64,000 bases of DNA, taken from assembly GCA_032433765.1 (NCBI GenBank), contig JAVIAB010000049.1:21270779-21334778 (forward strand). The letters run 5' to 3'. The stretch is from Megaustenia siamemsis. Its lineage: Eukaryota; Mollusca; Gastropoda; Stylommatophora; Ariophantidae. This document shows positions 34,388-47,858 of the stretch, piece after piece. The position numbers were made by a program, and so were the translations under genes. Every line of letters starts with the position of its first letter. Position 1 is the first letter of the stretch. The notes beneath the pieces are model-generated. The model was not told where the DNA came from, searched no databases, and saw only the letters and a list, made by a program, of their open reading frames with translations.

Positions 34388-34600
34388 CGATCATGGCTCA
34401 TTTCAGAGAAGGATTCCAGACTTTCTTATGAAGGCAGCTGTCTGTTTAAGTGGAAATCATCTTGCACTCCGATTGTTTGTTGTATCCTTTCGCAAACTTT
34501 TTCATTTGTGATAGGATCTAAGTTTGAAATGCCCAAAACCTTACGATGATATTTCACCTCCTTAACTTGTATTTTATTTTGTATCTCTACTGTAAGGGAG
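34388..34600 (-). mobile_element. LINE fragments: LINE-J tail plus another reverse transcriptase piece
   Basis: 34388-34445 matches the LINE-J end ('gaaggattccagact' and 'gcagctgtctgttt'). The adjacent minus-strand 60-residue frame to 34608 reads YHRKVLGISNLDPITNEKV and CERIQQTIG, a typical LINE C-terminal segment from a different family. Confidence 0.6.
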
Positions 34601-34602
34601 GG

Positions 34603-34850
34603 AACCATGATAGCTCAGTGATTAGTGAACTGGACTACAAAGGACAAGAAGTAGGGTTAAATCCCAACCAACAGCTTCCGGTTCACCCAGCCTTTAATGG
34701 GTACCGAATTTTTTTCTGGGAAGTAAAGCGGCACGGGCGTAACACCGACCACATTACACCAAAAATCATGTGCCGAAGGTCTGTAAAATTTATGGTCACT
34801 AACACCATATTCCCTATACGCCACTTGGCGTGACGGGGGTACTTTACTGT
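34603..34850 (+). mobile_element. SINE S2, near full-length
   Basis: The head has an A box (tagctcagtgattagtg) and a B-box-like 'gggttaaatccc'. The body has 'cacccagcc', 'aatgggtaccg' and 'gaaggtctgtaaaatttatg', and the end has 'gccacttggcgtgacggg', the unit amplified at 26694-27425. Another short SINE-like tail with 'tgttgaccacttcccc' follows at about 34900-34980. Confidence 0.85.
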
Positions 34851-34984
34851 AATCTTTGTCTTCGCCTACCTCTCCTTCTTCCCCCCTTTCACTAAACCTT
34901 AAAATGGATACCTGGAACCGTTTCAGACAAAGAAATACAGCTCTGGCATACTGTTGACCACTTCCCCCTACACACAATAAAAGT

Positions 34985-35584
34985 ATCAAGGGCTAAATGA
35001 TATGGTGCACAAACACCAAACTCCTTAAAGATGACACACAATGTGTCATGTGGTTCTTATTTTTTTCTTTCGTTACACAAAATCAAAAATAATATAAGAA
35101 CAATCAACAATATATACAAATCTAATTTGTATAATATTTCATATGTGCAAAACTTATTATATCTAGTCTCAAATCAAGACTAAATAACCCTATCTAATCT
35201 TCTCTATCTAATCTTCAGTCTAGCTTATCAACTTTATCTAATCTTCTGTCTAGTTTATCAACTTTATCTATTTTACCATTTTTACAAAAAGAAAAATACA
35301 TATTTCAGGTCTCCCAGTCTATAGAGATTGTAGTGTATGTGGTTTTCACATATACCAACTCATACAAACTTAAAGCCCAATACATATAAAAGTCTCATAC
35401 TCCAGAAAGTAAAAAAACACAAAATTACTGAACACAAAATATAGTGAACATGAGAACAATAATATACCCTATTGATAAAAAAAACAAAAACATTTGTTCA
35501 ATATTTTATCAACATTTGATCATAGAGCATGATAGACACAAGATATAACAAAGTTCTCCACATTATTGCACAAATATCAATATT
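34985..35584. other. AT-rich DNA, no gene seen
   Basis: A short local repeat of 'tctagtttatcaactttatc' type lies at about 35210-35275. Nothing else was recognised. Confidence 0.55.
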
Positions 35585-36100
35585 ACTGTCCAACAAGGAA
35601 ATATGTTGTGCTACCAATGCCAGACCCGGACCCTAGCTGCAAGAACAATAAGAAAAATAACCTCTACTGAGATGAAATGTGTTAGACGAATGACAGGAAA
35701 CAGTCTGAGAGATAAGATCAGAAATGAAGAACTGAGAAAATAGCTAGGAATAACCCCCGCCAAAGAATATATAAGGAAACAACATATAAAATTGTTTGGC
35801 CACGTGACAAGGCAGAAAGATCAAAACACAACACAACGAGCCTTCAACAAATGTTGTGAGAACACCAGACCCAAGGGTTGACCACGAAAAAGATGGATCG
35901 ATGGACTATTAGAAGCATTAGGAAACATAACAGCAGCAGCGGCGAACAGAAGAGCAAAAGACCGCAAATTATATCTCCCCTCGATGCTGAAAGGCAGATG
36001 AGGAAGGAAAGAAGAAGAACAAGGAAATAAGCCTAGAGGCAAATCAAGCCTTTTTACAACACTATTTTTACTGAAATGCTGTGATAGCATTGCCACAGCT
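35585..36100 (+). mobile_element. LINE-D C-terminal fragment, copy 5
   Basis: It starts with 'actgtccaacaaggaaa' and the single-copy equivalent of the 52-bp array unit (CYQCQTRTLAARTIRK), then RRMTGNSLRDKIRNEELRK, FGHVTRQKDQ, RKRWIDGLLEALGN and LYLPSMLKG. Stops and a small deletion are present. Its 3' flank is shared with copy 3. Confidence 0.85.
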
Positions 36101-36380
36101 GGATGCAGGACTCAAGAAGAATAAGGAAAATAACTACTAATGACATGAAATGTGTTAGGCACATGGCAGGAAACAGTCTGAGAGATATAAAGTTGGAAGT
36201 AAAGAGTCAATACATAGTTGATTGAATACATAAAGGAGCAACAAATAAAACTGTATGGCCATGTGGTGAGACAGACAGAACAAGATGTGGCACAAGAAGT
36301 CATCAACAAATGCTTTGACAATACCAGATTCAGAGGTTGGCCGTGAAAAAGATGAATCAGACTGGTGAAATATTAGGAAC
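36101..36380 (+). mobile_element. LINE-D diverged fragment, copy 6
   Basis: 'Tgaaatgtgttaggcacatg', 'aggaaacagtctgagagata' and a LYGHVVRQTEQ-like reading align with LINE-D, but more divergence suggests an older insertion. It sits head-to-tail with copy 5. Confidence 0.7.
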
Positions 36381-36399
36381 ATAGGAAAAGTAATAAACA

Positions 36400-36545
36400 A
36401 TATCATGTACATTGAAGAGAAGAATGTTGGAAATAGGTTGCTTTTTGTGATGAGAAGAGACAACAAGAAGATCTCAACGCAAGTCCTCAATTGGGAACCA
36501 GAGGGTAAAAGAAAAAAAAGATGAACCCTGAGAAACACTTAACAG
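36400..36545 (+). mobile_element. LINE-E-like basic-region scrap
   Basis: It reads VMRRDNKKISTQVLNWEPE then GKRKKR, corresponding to the VMRRDKYLIAKQALMWE segment of the LINE-E at 62885-63091. It abuts SINE S1. Confidence 0.6.
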
Positions 36546-36862
36546 ATAAAGGTAAAGCAAAGGTAAAGATCGAGACTTGAATCAGCATCTCAACATGCAA
36601 GTTTTCACTCATATGTGCTTGGCCATCTATCCAGTAGTGTTCAGAGATTTCTGGACAGTGTCGCTTCAAGCATCGAAACTCACGATGTGAGGCGGCATTC
36701 CTCACCTTCACAGAGTACTACTACTCTCATACCCATTTTTGCCAGTGGCTGGGTTGACCGCAGGGGTATTTTTTTTCCACCCATGAGTACAACTAACACT
36801 GCTTCCAGCGGGAATCGAACACAGGTTGTCCAAACGTTGGTAGCTCAGTTGAGTGTTTTTAT
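36546..36862 (-). mobile_element. SINE S1, copy 2
   Basis: It shares 'agtgtcgcttcaagcatcga', 'tacccatttttgccagtg' and 'gggaatcgaacacaggttgt' with 27450-27784. The minus-strand B box is 'gttcgattccc'. Confidence 0.85.
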
Positions 36863-37276
36863 TGTACAATTATATATTGTAGAAAAAAACAATTATATAA
36901 AATATGTAAATATATATAATACAGCAATAAAATCTAGTAATTTTCAGTGCAGATTACACATACATTTATGCACCACTTGACATACAAGAATTTTGTTCTA
37001 GATGTTTTTCATACAAGACCATGCAGTTATTTTGTATGAATATCACCATATATTAGCAGATACATTGTACAGATGTATACAATTTTCTGAGAAGAGAACT
37101 TAACCATGGGAAAATAACAAAGTAGATGTTGCTGTGACATGTTTCTCAGTGTTGATGTTAAATTGCTTCACGTCACTCAAGGTTACTTTAAAATGGTGTG
37201 CTAGTCAGCATGACTTTTGTTATTTCACAGTACAGGCATCATCATAAATATCATCATCATCTAGATTGTCGCTCTT
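36863..37276. other. AT-rich DNA, no gene seen
   Basis: No coding or repeat signal except a short 'atcatcataaatatcatcat' patch just before the next array. Confidence 0.5.
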
Positions 37277-37496
37277 GGAGCATGAACTCCGTAGCATGAA
37301 CTCCATAGCATGAACTCCGCAACATGAACTCTGTAGCATGAACTCCGTAGTATGAACTCCGTAACATGAACTCCGTAGCATGAGCTCTGTAACATGAACT
37401 CCGTAGTATGAACTCCGTAACATGAACTCCGTAGCATGAACTCCATAGCACGAACTCCGTAGAATGAACTCCGTAACATGAACTCCGTAGCATGAC
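37277..37496. repeat. 14-bp tandem array, about 16 copies
   Basis: The unit is 'catgaactccgtag' with alternating gtagc/gtaac/gtagt variants. Minus-strand frames (up to 95 residues) simply read the repeat. Confidence 0.93.
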
Positions 37497-37559
37497 CTGG
37501 TGCCCACAGTCTGGATACATTTATATTGACAATTTTGCTGAGACGGCGACTAAATTTAT

Positions 37560-37835
37560 GGCCTATTCTTTTTTTATTTTAACTGTCAAAGGTTCTTTAA
37601 CATGCGCGAGTGCATACCAGACCTCCTGTTTAATGTTGTTATCTGAGAGGGCTAGACAACGAATCTCACTACTGAAGAGATCAGGGGAGGGTAACCTCAC
37701 AAAGAAACCAGGGATTCATTTTTCCGACTTTTGAAAAAATAACCATCTATTGTGGTGCAGCTTTGAACCCGGGTCTTCGCTGTCAAGAGGCTGATGTTGT
37801 ACATCCAGACTACCCCGCTCTCCCAATATTTATAA
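37560..37835 (-). mobile_element. SINE S7, tRNA-like head
   Basis: The minus strand has an A-box-like 'ggggtagtctggatg' and B-box-like 'cgggttcaaagctgc'. A body with 'gaggttaccctcccctgatc' and 'acctttgacagtt' follows. No second copy was found in the window. Confidence 0.5.
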
Positions 37836-38664
37836 CGTGTCCACAATATAAACCAAACAGCTATCCAAATACAAAAGTAAATTATATATAATTTAAAAAC
37901 ACACATAGTCTTATTTTATATATAAAAGATGTAGGAAAACACAAAACTAGGAAAAATAAACTTCTACAAGAAGTTCACTTGTGGGTAGGCCCTGGTACAA
38001 GACAAACAAATTTGCATACTTGGAGAGGAAACATTGTCAAAAAACATTGCTTCCTTGGGAAAATATGATAAACAAATTTGCATACATAGGAAAACATTTA
38101 CGGTGCTCTCAACAATTGTAATAGTATATGAATTATATAGATAATCTTAAAAAGTGCGTGCCATTGTGAATATACATATAAGACAGATGGAGGGTTTATT
38201 GAGGTGGGAGTAAACAGGCAGTTATCTGAACACATCTGAACAAAAGGATAAACAAATTCCACAACAAATATTTGAACAAATTTTAGGAATAAATATTTAA
38301 ATAAACATTTTCTTTAAATTTATGAACTAATATTTGAACAAATTTCTGTAAAACATCAATGAAAATGATTGTTACAATTATATAGCTCATGCAATCACAT
38401 GATCTACATATTACTTATGATCTATATACAATATTACTTATGGTCTAAACAATATTACTTATGATCTATAAAATATTACTTATGGTCTACACAATATTTC
38501 TTATGGTCTACATAATCTAAGAATCAACACAATGTGATTCCCTTTAGAAAAGAAACCAATGTGGTAAGTTAGGATTAACACCAGTGGTTTCCAAACTTTG
38601 TTGAGTGACCATTCTGTTAGGTTCAGCAGTTTATCATCAACACCTTCTTTAGTTTCATCTATTC
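37836..38664. other. AT-rich DNA with one small tandem patch
   Basis: At about 38406-38520, five or so diverged units containing 'atattacttatggtct' are visible. The rest shows nothing recognisable. Confidence 0.6.
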
Positions 38665-41600
38665 ACCGTCATCAATACCCAAGGTATTATAAATCTATCA
38701 CCAACCACACTGGTTTTATAAACACATCACAACCAATACCCTCAGTTCTATAAACTCATGTTCACCAATACCCTCAGTTCTATAAACTCATGTTCACCAA
38801 TACCCTCAGTTCTATAAACTCATGCTCACCAATACCCTCAGTTCTATAAACTCATGTTCACCAATACCCTCAGTTCTATAACTCATGCTCACCAATACCC
38901 TCAGTTCTATAAACTCACCGTCACCAATACCCTCAGTTCTATAAACTCATGTTCACCAATACCCTCAGTTCTATAAACTCATGTTCACCAATACCCTCAG
39001 TTCTATAAACTCATGTTCACCAATACCCTCAGTTCTATAAACTCATGCTCACCAATACCCTCAGTTCTATAAACTCATGCTCACCAATACCCTCAGTTCT
39101 ATAAACTCATCCTCACCAATACCCTCAGTTCTATAAACTCATCCTCACCAATACCCTCAGTTCTATAAACTCATGTTCACCAATACCCTCAGTTCTATAA
39201 ACTCATGCTCACCAATACCCTCAGTTCTATAAACTCATCCTCACCAATACCCTCAGTTCTATAAACTCATCCTCACCAATACCCTCAGTTCTATAAACTC
39301 ATCCTCACCAATACCCTCAGCTCTATAAACTCATGTTCACCAATACACTCAGTTCTATAAACTCATCCTCACCAATACCCTCAGTTCTATAAACTCATCC
39401 TCATTAATACCCTCAGTTCTATAAACTCATCCTCACCAATACCCTCAGTTCTATAACCTCATCCTCACTAATACCCTTAGTTCTATAACCTCATCCTCAT
39501 TAATACCCTTAGTTCTATAACCTCATCCTCATTAATACCCTCAGTTCTATAAACTCATCCTCACCAATACCCTCAGTTCTATAACCTCATCCTCATTAAT
39601 ACCCTCAGTTCTATAAACTCATGTTCACCAATACACTCAGTTCTATAAACTCATCCTCACCAATACCCTCAGTTCTATAACCTCATCCTCATTAATACCC
39701 TCAGTTCTATAAACTCATCCTCACCAATACCCTCAGTTCTATAACCTCATCCTCACTAATACCTTAGTTCTATAACCTCATCCTCATTAATACCCTCAGT
39801 TCTATAAACTCATGCTCACCAATACCCTCAGTTCTATAACCTCATCCTCATTAATACCCTCAGTTCTATAAACTCATCCTCACCAATACCCTCAGTTCTA
39901 TAACCTCATCCTCATTAATACCCTCAGTTCTATAAACTCATGTTCACCAATACACTCAGTTCTATAAACTCATCCTCACCAATACCCTCAGTTCTATAAC
40001 CTCATCCTCATTAATACCCTCAGTTCTATAAACTCATCCTCACCAATACCCTCAGTTCTATAACCTCATCCTCACTAATACCCTTAGTTCTATAACCTCA
40101 TCCTCATTAATACCCTCAGTTCTATAAACTCATGCTCACCAATACCCTCAGTTCTATAACCTCATCCTCATTAATACCCTCAGTTCTATAAACTCATCCT
40201 CACCAATACCCTCAGTTCTATAACCTCATCCTCATTAATACCCTCAGTTCTATAAACTCATCCTCACCAATACCCTCAGTTCTATAAACTCATCCTCATT
40301 AATACCCTCAGTTCTATAACCTCATCCTCATTAATACCCTCAGTTCTATAAACTCATCCTCACCAATACCCTCAGTTCTATAACCTCATCCTCACCAATA
40401 CCCTCAGTTCTATAACCTCATCCTCATTAATACCCTCAGTTCTATAAACTCATGCTCACCAATACCCTCAGCTCTATAAACTCATGCTCACCAATACCCT
40501 CAGTTCTATAACCTCATCCTCACCAATACCCTCAGCTCTATAAACTCATGTTCACCAATACCCTCAGTTCTATAACCTCATCCTCACCAATACCCTCAGT
40601 TCTATAACCTCATCCTCACCAATACCCTCAGTTCTATAAACTCATCCTCATTAATACCCTCAGTTCTATAACCTCATCCTCATTAATACCCTCAGTTCTA
40701 TAAACTCATCCTCACCAATACCCTCAGTTCTATAACCTCATCCTCACCAATACCCTCAGTTCTATAACCTCATCCTCATTAATACCCTCAGTTCTATAAA
40801 CTCATGCTCACCAATACCCTCAGCTCTATAAACTCATGGTCACCAATACCCTCAGTTCTATAACCTCATCCTCACCAATACCCTCAGCTCTATAAACTCA
40901 TGTTCACCAATACCCTCAGTTCTATAACCTCATCCTCACCAATACCCTCAGTTCTATAACCTCATCCTCACCAATACCCTCAGTTCTATAACCTCATGCT
41001 CACCAATACCCTCAGTTCTATAACCTCATCCTCACCAATACCCTCAGCTCTATAAACTCATGTTCACCAATACCCTCAGTTCTATAACCTCATGCTCACC
41101 AATACCCTCAGTTCTATAACCTCATCCTCACCAATACCCTCAGCTCTATAAACTCATGGTCACCAATACCCTCAGTTCTATAACCTCATCCTCACCAATA
41201 CCCTCAGCTCTATAAACTCATGTTCACCAATACCCTCAGTTCTATAACCTCATCCTCACCAATACCCTCAGTTCTATAACCTCATCCTCACCAATACCCT
41301 CAGTTCTATAACCTCATCCTCACCAATACCCTCAGCTCTATAAACTCATGTTCACCAATACCCTCAGTTCTATAACCTCATCCTCACCAATACCCTCAGT
41401 TCTATAACCTCATCCTCACCAATACCCTCAGTTCTATAACCTCATCCTCATTAATACCCTCAGTTCTATAAACTCATGCTCACCAATACCCTCAGCTCTA
41501 TAAACTCATGGTCACCAATACCCTCAGTTCTATAACCTCATCCTCACCAATACCCTCAGCTCTATAAACTCATGTTCACCAATACCCTCAGTTCTATAAC

Positions 41601-43664
41601 CTCATCCTCACCAATACCCTCAGTTCTATAACCTCATCCTCACCAATACCCTCAGTTCTATAACCTCATCCTCATTAATACCCTCAGTTCTATAAACTCA
41701 TGCTCACCAATACCCTCAGCTCTATAACCTCATCCTCATTAATACCCTCAGTTCTATAACCTCATCCTCACCAATACCCTCAGTTCTATAACCTCATCCT
41801 CACCAATACCCTCAGTTCTATAACCTCATCCTCATTAATACCCTCAGTTCTATAAACTCATGCTCACCAATACCCTCAGTTCTATAACCTCATCCTCATT
41901 AATACCCTCAGTTCTATAAACTCATCCTCACCAATACCCTCAGCTCTATAACCTCATCCTCATTAATACCCTCAGTTCTATAAACTCATGCTCACCAATA
42001 CCCTCAGTTCTATAAACTCATCCTCACCAATACCCTCAGTTCTATAACCTCATCCTCACCAATACCCTCAGTTCTATAACCTCATCCTCACCAATACCCT
42101 CAGTTCTATAACCTCATCCTCACCAATACCCTCAGCTCTATAACCTCATGCTCACCAATACCCTCAGTTCTATAACCTCATCCTCACCAATACCCTCAGT
42201 TCTATAACCTCATCCTCACCAATACCCTCAGTTCTATAACCTCATGCTCACCAATACCCTCAGTTCTATAAACTCATCCTCATTAATACCCTCAGTTCTA
42301 TAACCTCATCCTCATTAATACCCTCAGTTCTATAAACTCATCCTCACCAATACCCTCAGTTCTATAAACTCATCCTCACCAATACCCTCAGTTCTATAAA
42401 CTCATCCTCACCAATACCCTCAGTTCTATAACCTCATCCTCACCAATACCCTCAGTTCTATAAACTCATGCTCACCAATACCCTCAGTTCTATAAACTCA
42501 TCCTCACCAATACCCTCAGTTCTATAAACTCATCCTCACCAATACCCTCAGTTCTATAAACTCATCCTCACCAATACCCTCAGTTCTATAAACTCATCCT
42601 CACCAATACCCTCAGTTCTATAAACTCATCCTCACCAATACCCTCAGTTCTATAACCTCATCCTCACCAATACCCTCAGCTCTATAACCTCATCCTCATT
42701 AATACCCTCAGTTCTATAAACTCATGCTCACCAATACCCTCAGCTCTATAACCTCATCCTCACCAATACCCTCAGTTCTATAAACTCATCCTCACCAATA
42801 CCCTCAGTTCTATAAACTCATGCTCACCAATACCCTCAGTTCTATAAACTCATGCTCACCAATACCCTCAGCTCTATAACCTCATCCTCACCAATACCCT
42901 CAGTTCTATAAACTCATCCTCACCAATACCCTCAGTTCTATAAACTCATCCTCACCAATACCCTCAGTTCTATAAACTCATCCTCACCAATACCCTCAGT
43001 TCTATAAACTCATCCTCACCAATACCCTCAGTTCTATAAACTCATGCTCACCAATACCCTCAGTTCTATAAACTCATCCTCACCAATACCCTCAGTTCTA
43101 TAAACTCATCCTCACCAATACCCTCAGTTCTATAAACTCATGCTCACCAATACCCTCAGTTCTATAACCTCATGCTCACCAATACCCTCAGTTCTATAAA
43201 CTCATCCTCACCAATACCCTCAGTTCTATAAACTCATGCTCACCAATACCCTCAGTTCTATAACCTCATGCTCACCAATACCCTCAGTTCTATAACCTCA
43301 TCCTCACCAATACCCTCAGTTCTATAAACTCATGCTCACCAATACCCTCAGTTCTATAACCTCATGCTCACCAATACCCTCAGTTCTATAAACTCATCCT
43401 CACCAATACCCTCAGTTCTATAACCTCATGCTCACCAATACCCTCAGTTCTATAACCTCATCCTCACCAATACCCTCAGTTCTATAAACTCATCCTCACC
43501 AATACCCTCAGTTCTATAACCTCATGCTCACCAATACCCTCAGTTCTATAAACTCATCCTCACCAATACCCTCAGCTCTATAACCTCATGCTCACCAATA
43601 CCCTCAGCTCTATAAACTCATCCTCACCAATACCCTCAGCTCTATAACCTCATGCTCACCATTG
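38665..43664. repeat. 32-bp tandem array, about 155 copies
   Basis: The unit contains 'ccaataccctcagttctata' and ends in 'aactcatcctca' or 'acctcatgctca'. The first two or three units (38665-38735) are diverged. Linked variants show higher-order repeats: 'aactcatggt' recurs at 40831, 41151 and 41503 (10 and 11 units apart), and 'atgttcaccaatacactcag' recurs near 39333, 39621 and 39939. The array has no frame of note because stops recur in all frames. Confidence 0.97.
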
Positions 43665-44536
43665 TTTATGTTCTGTATACTTACCCTCACCTATCAACTG
43701 GCTTCTATAGCAAAGTCTAAAAAATGAACAACCTAAGCAGTCTAAGTATTCACACTGTCTTTATATATATAATGTAAAAATTTACAAAACCACTCGTATA
43801 ATCTATGCAATTTTGCAATCTGCATACTCACGTATTGTATGAAAATTACTGCACATTACACAAGCATATTCTATGCAATATTACAATCTACACACTATTA
43901 TGTTTATATCTACGCAATGTTACAAAATACACTCATATAATTAATGAGATATTGTAATTTACACACTTATAATCTACGCAATATTACTATATTTATGCTT
44001 TTTTATAAACTATGCAATATTACAATCTATACACTTGCAATTTTACAATTTACATGTTATTATAATCTATGATATCTTAAAATTTAAACACTTTTACTGT
44101 TGATAAAATATTACAATTTACACATTTCCTATTGTAAATGCTATCATACAATTTACATCATTTTAAAGTATATGCACTCACAAAATGTCCACACTTTTAC
44201 TATCTGTGGAACATCATTCTTACTAAATGTAAAATTACAATTTACATAATTTTACCAAAAATACAATCACAGATTTAACTGCTCATTGTATACGTTAAAT
44301 ATACAGATGTATTTGATGATTAAACTGTGTGATGAGATCCTGATATGGCATTAGTTGTTATGGTGTGACAGAAAAGACGTGTGTTTCCTTTTAAATGAAA
44401 TTATTTTCAATTATATGTTACTGAAATAAAAAGAAAAATAACGTGTATGAACATATGTTATTTTTAAACCTGTTGAGATTCACAATTATATCAAGTGGGC
44501 AAGTTCAGTAAAATGTCATATAAACTTGATCATTTT
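43665..44536. other. AT-rich DNA with decayed tandem structure
   Basis: Words such as 'tctatgcaatattacaatct' and 'acaatttacac' recur at irregular spacing of about 30 bp between 43790 and 44280, so this may be an old, decayed array. No gene was seen. Confidence 0.55.
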
Positions 44537-44847
44537 TTAACTCTTTCCGTACGTTTCGCTGCACTGTGCGCCATGCCGATTTCGGCAGTGTACGTTTCGC
44601 CACATAGTGTGCCACGCTCAATTTGATTAGTGTGAACGTCATCAAATCATATTCTTTTCACATGTCTTGTATCGCCTTATTATTGGTGAAACCTAGTACC
44701 TTGTTCATTTATTTAAAATTTCATATAGAATATGTTATATGTTAGATAAATATAAAAATGTTGATTGATTCTTAAAACCATGACAAATTTTGTCCCTAAA
44801 ATCTCTTCCGTTGTATTGATAAAAAGCTTCTGTACGGAAAGAGTTAA
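44537..44847 (+). mobile_element. MITE copy 2, intact, TTAA-flanked
   Basis: A 311-bp element with TTAA at both ends and inverted termini 'ctctttccgtac' and 'gtacggaaagag'. Next to the left end are two diverged 40-bp direct repeats built on 'gtacgtttcg' and 'gtgcgcca'. There is no ORF. The TTAA duplication is the signature of piggyBac-type transposases, so a non-autonomous relative is likely. Confidence 0.85.
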
Positions 44848-45837
44848 TCAATATTTTAATTTAATTTTTTTTTTTATAAACTTGACATTCTATATTTAGA
44901 GGTTTAATATATCGCGACATGGTTGTTTTTTTTGTGTTTTTTTTTAATTTGAAATTACAGTGAGAAAATAAATACAAATTTATCTAAAGCATGCTGTTTT
45001 CGGAAAACAGGACAAAAGGTTAACCATTGATTTATACTTCTATTTATGGGTCACGTTTTCATGACATGGTCGTAAAAAATACTACCACTTAAAATGTTAC
45101 ATTTGGGTTCCAAAAATAGTATTTTCTTTGAACTTTTGATACACAGCTGTGTGTTGCCCCAAGCAGACACCTGGAAATTGGATGCAGTAATCATTTCCTG
45201 AGTTAAATTAGATTTCTTGTTGAAATTCAAATGCATCGGGCCATGGCAACTAGAGGGTTTATGTTGTCTATTCACATGGCCGCCATAAGCCTGTCAATCC
45301 TGCTATATTTTTTGGCTCCCTCAAAGCGTCATTTGCTGGCTATCCTAAATTACAAAGGTTTCTTAAATGTCTCACCGAAGGCCGAGGAGATTTCCCCCGT
45401 TATGATTTTAAAAAAAAGAATTTCTTGAAAATTTGTGAAATTTATTATAAAAAAAACAGCACCCATTCTATAATACCATCGTACTTTTAATGATGCACTT
45501 GAAAAATAAAAATCTAACATCAAAGGAAACAAATCCAAAACTCAGGACAGACAGGAGTCACCGGCAGTAGTAATTAGGAAGGTAGTGGGGGGGAATTTTG
45601 TCCGCTGCAAACTGTCAGATTTCAAAAATTTTTATTTTGAGGTGGTAATTTTTACGATGGAATCGTAACATAAATTAATTACAAGGTTTTAATGGAAATG
45701 ACTGCAGAAAAGTAAATTAATTAAAAGCCACAAAAAGCTGACTCCACAGTTCAATGTTTCAATAACTGGAGCCAGTTTTTACAGCTCACAGTATGGAATG
45801 TGTTAATGAGACCAAAGTACAGACCAAGATAATACAT
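44848..45837. other. AT-rich DNA with one dispersed-repeat fragment
   Basis: 45400-45600 on the minus strand shares 'taccttcctaatta', 'ggtgac' and 'cacaaattttcaagaaat' in order with 51465-51650 (+), so it is a dispersed repeat of unknown type. The remainder shows nothing recognisable. Confidence 0.5.
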
Positions 45838-46625
45838 GAAAATATAGGGCTACATGGAAATATAGGTCTACATGGAAATACAGGGCTACATGGAAATATA
45901 GGGCTACATGGAAATATAGGTCTACATGGAAATACAGGGCTACATGGAAATACAGGGCTACATGGAAATATAGGGCTACATGAAAATATAGGACTACATG
46001 GAAATATAGGTCTACATGGAAATACAGGGCTACATGAAAATACAGGGCTACATGAAAATATAGGGCTACATGAAAATATAGGTCTACATGGAAATACAGG
46101 GCTACATGAAAATACAGGGCTACATGAAAATATAGGGCTACATGGAAATACAGAGCTACATGAAATACAAGGCTACATGAAAATATAGGACTACATGGAA
46201 ATATAGGTCTACATGGAAATACAGGGCTACATGGAAATATAGGGCTACATGAAAATACAGGGCTACATGAAAATATAGGACTACATGGAAATATAGGACT
46301 ACATGGAAATACAGGGCTACATGAAAATACAGGGCTACATGAAAATATAGGACTACATGGAAATATAGCACTACATGGAAATACAGGGCTACATGGAACT
46401 ACAGACATACATGAAAATACAGGGCTACATGAAAATATAGGACTACATGGAAATATAGGACTACATGGAAATACAGACATACATAAAAATACAGGGCTAC
46501 ATGAAAATATAGGACTACATGGAAATACAAGGCTACATGAATATACAGGGCTATATGGAAATATAATACTACATAGAAATACAGGGCTACACGAAAATAC
46601 AGGGCTACGTTGAAATACAGGCCTA
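45838..46625. repeat. 18-bp tandem array, about 44 copies
   Basis: The unit is 'ctacatggaaatataggg' with gaaa/ggaa and tata/taca variants. As 18 is six codons, the plus strand reads GLHGNI repeats (131 residues) and the minus strand PVFPCS/YFHVAL repeats (298 residues). A single-base loss near 46160 shifts the frame. Confidence 0.95.
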
Positions 46626-47061
46626 CATAGAAAAAAGATGACCCAGGAAAAGTTGGCTAGACAGAATGTGAGAGTCACAAAATAAATTAAAGATGACAAT
46701 TATTCAAGCTACATAAATAACAATGTCCAAAAAGCCCCATAATCTCTCCTTAGACTTTAGAGTGAAATGACTTCAATGTAGGAAGGGCACTCACATATCT
46801 GCTCTGCTCACCTTCCAGTAACATATAAAGTGTTTATCCTGATCAATAAAGGATCATTTATAATCCAGTTTATAATCTCACAATACAAGGTAGCTGGCTA
46901 GAAGATGAAGATGAGAAGGATGAAGAGATCCATTGTTAACAATATTTTAATGTAATAGAATAACCAGACTTTGGTGATGTAATATATGTTTGTAAAGTGA
47001 AAAAAAAAATGTCTCCATTAAAAAATTTGGCAACATGCATTGAACATTTTAGTGATTGATT
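46626..47061. other. AT-rich DNA, no gene seen
   Basis: A 'gatgaagatgagaaggatga' purine patch lies near 46900. Nothing else was recognised. Confidence 0.5.
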
Positions 47062-47858
47062 TGTTCAATGTGTCATGGGCTCCTTGTTTAATGTGTCATG
47101 GGCTCCTTATTTAATGTGTCATGGGCTCCTTGTTTAATGTGTCATGGGATCCTTGTTTAATGTGACATGGGATCCTTGTTTAATGTGTCATGGGATCCTT
47201 GATTCATGTGTCATGGGATCCTTGTTTAATGCGCCATGGGATCCTTGTTTAATGTGCAATGGGCTCCTTGTTTAATGTGCCATGGGATCCTTGTTTAATG
47301 TGTCATAGGCTGCTTGTTTAGTGTGTCATGGGTTGCTTGTTTAGTGTGTCATGGGCTCCTTGTTTAATGTGTCATGGGCTGCTTGTTTAATGTATCATGG
47401 GCTCCTTGTTTAATGTGTCATAGGCTGCTTGTTTAGTGTGTCATAGGCTGCTTGTTTAGTGTGTCATGGGCTCCTTGTTTAATGTGTCATAGGCTGCTTG
47501 TTTAATGTGTCATGGGATCCTTGTTTAATGTGACATGGGATCCTTGTTTAATGTGTCATGGGATCCTTGTTTAATGTGTCATAGGCTCCTTGTTTAATGT
47601 GTCATGGGATCCTTGTTTAATGTGTCATGGGATCCTTGTTTAGTGTGTCATAGGCTCCTTGTTTAATGTGTCATGGGCTCCTTGTTTAATGTATCATGGG
47701 CTCCTTGTTTAATGTGTCATGGAATCTTGTTTAATGTGTCATAGGCTCCTTATTTAATGTGTAATGGGCTCCTTATTTAATGTGTAATGGGCTCCTTGTT
47801 TAGTGTGTCATGGGCTCCATGTTCAGTGTGTCATGGGCTCCCTGTTCAGTGTGTCATG
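47062..47858. repeat. 23-bp tandem array, about 35 copies
   Basis: The unit holds 'tgtgtcatgggctccttgtt' plus 'taa'. Variants include 'ggatcc' (many BamHI-type sites) and 'ataggctgc'. It meets the 29-bp array without spacer. Confidence 0.95.

Noticed and set aside
45051..45538. Short overlapping frames at 45.0-45.5 kb as a small gene
   Set aside because: No motif, splice signal or codon pattern, and part of the region is a dispersed repeat also found at 51465-51650.
45803..46699. 298-residue Cys/Pro-rich minus-strand frame as a cuticular or silk-like protein
   Set aside because: It reads an 18-bp DNA repeat. A one-base shift near 46160 changes the motif from SPVFPC to YFHVAL, which a real protein would not tolerate.
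47062..47858. Regularly spaced GGATCC sites as an engineered sequence
   Set aside because: The site arises from a common variant of the 23-bp unit (ggctcc to ggatcc) and follows the repeat period.
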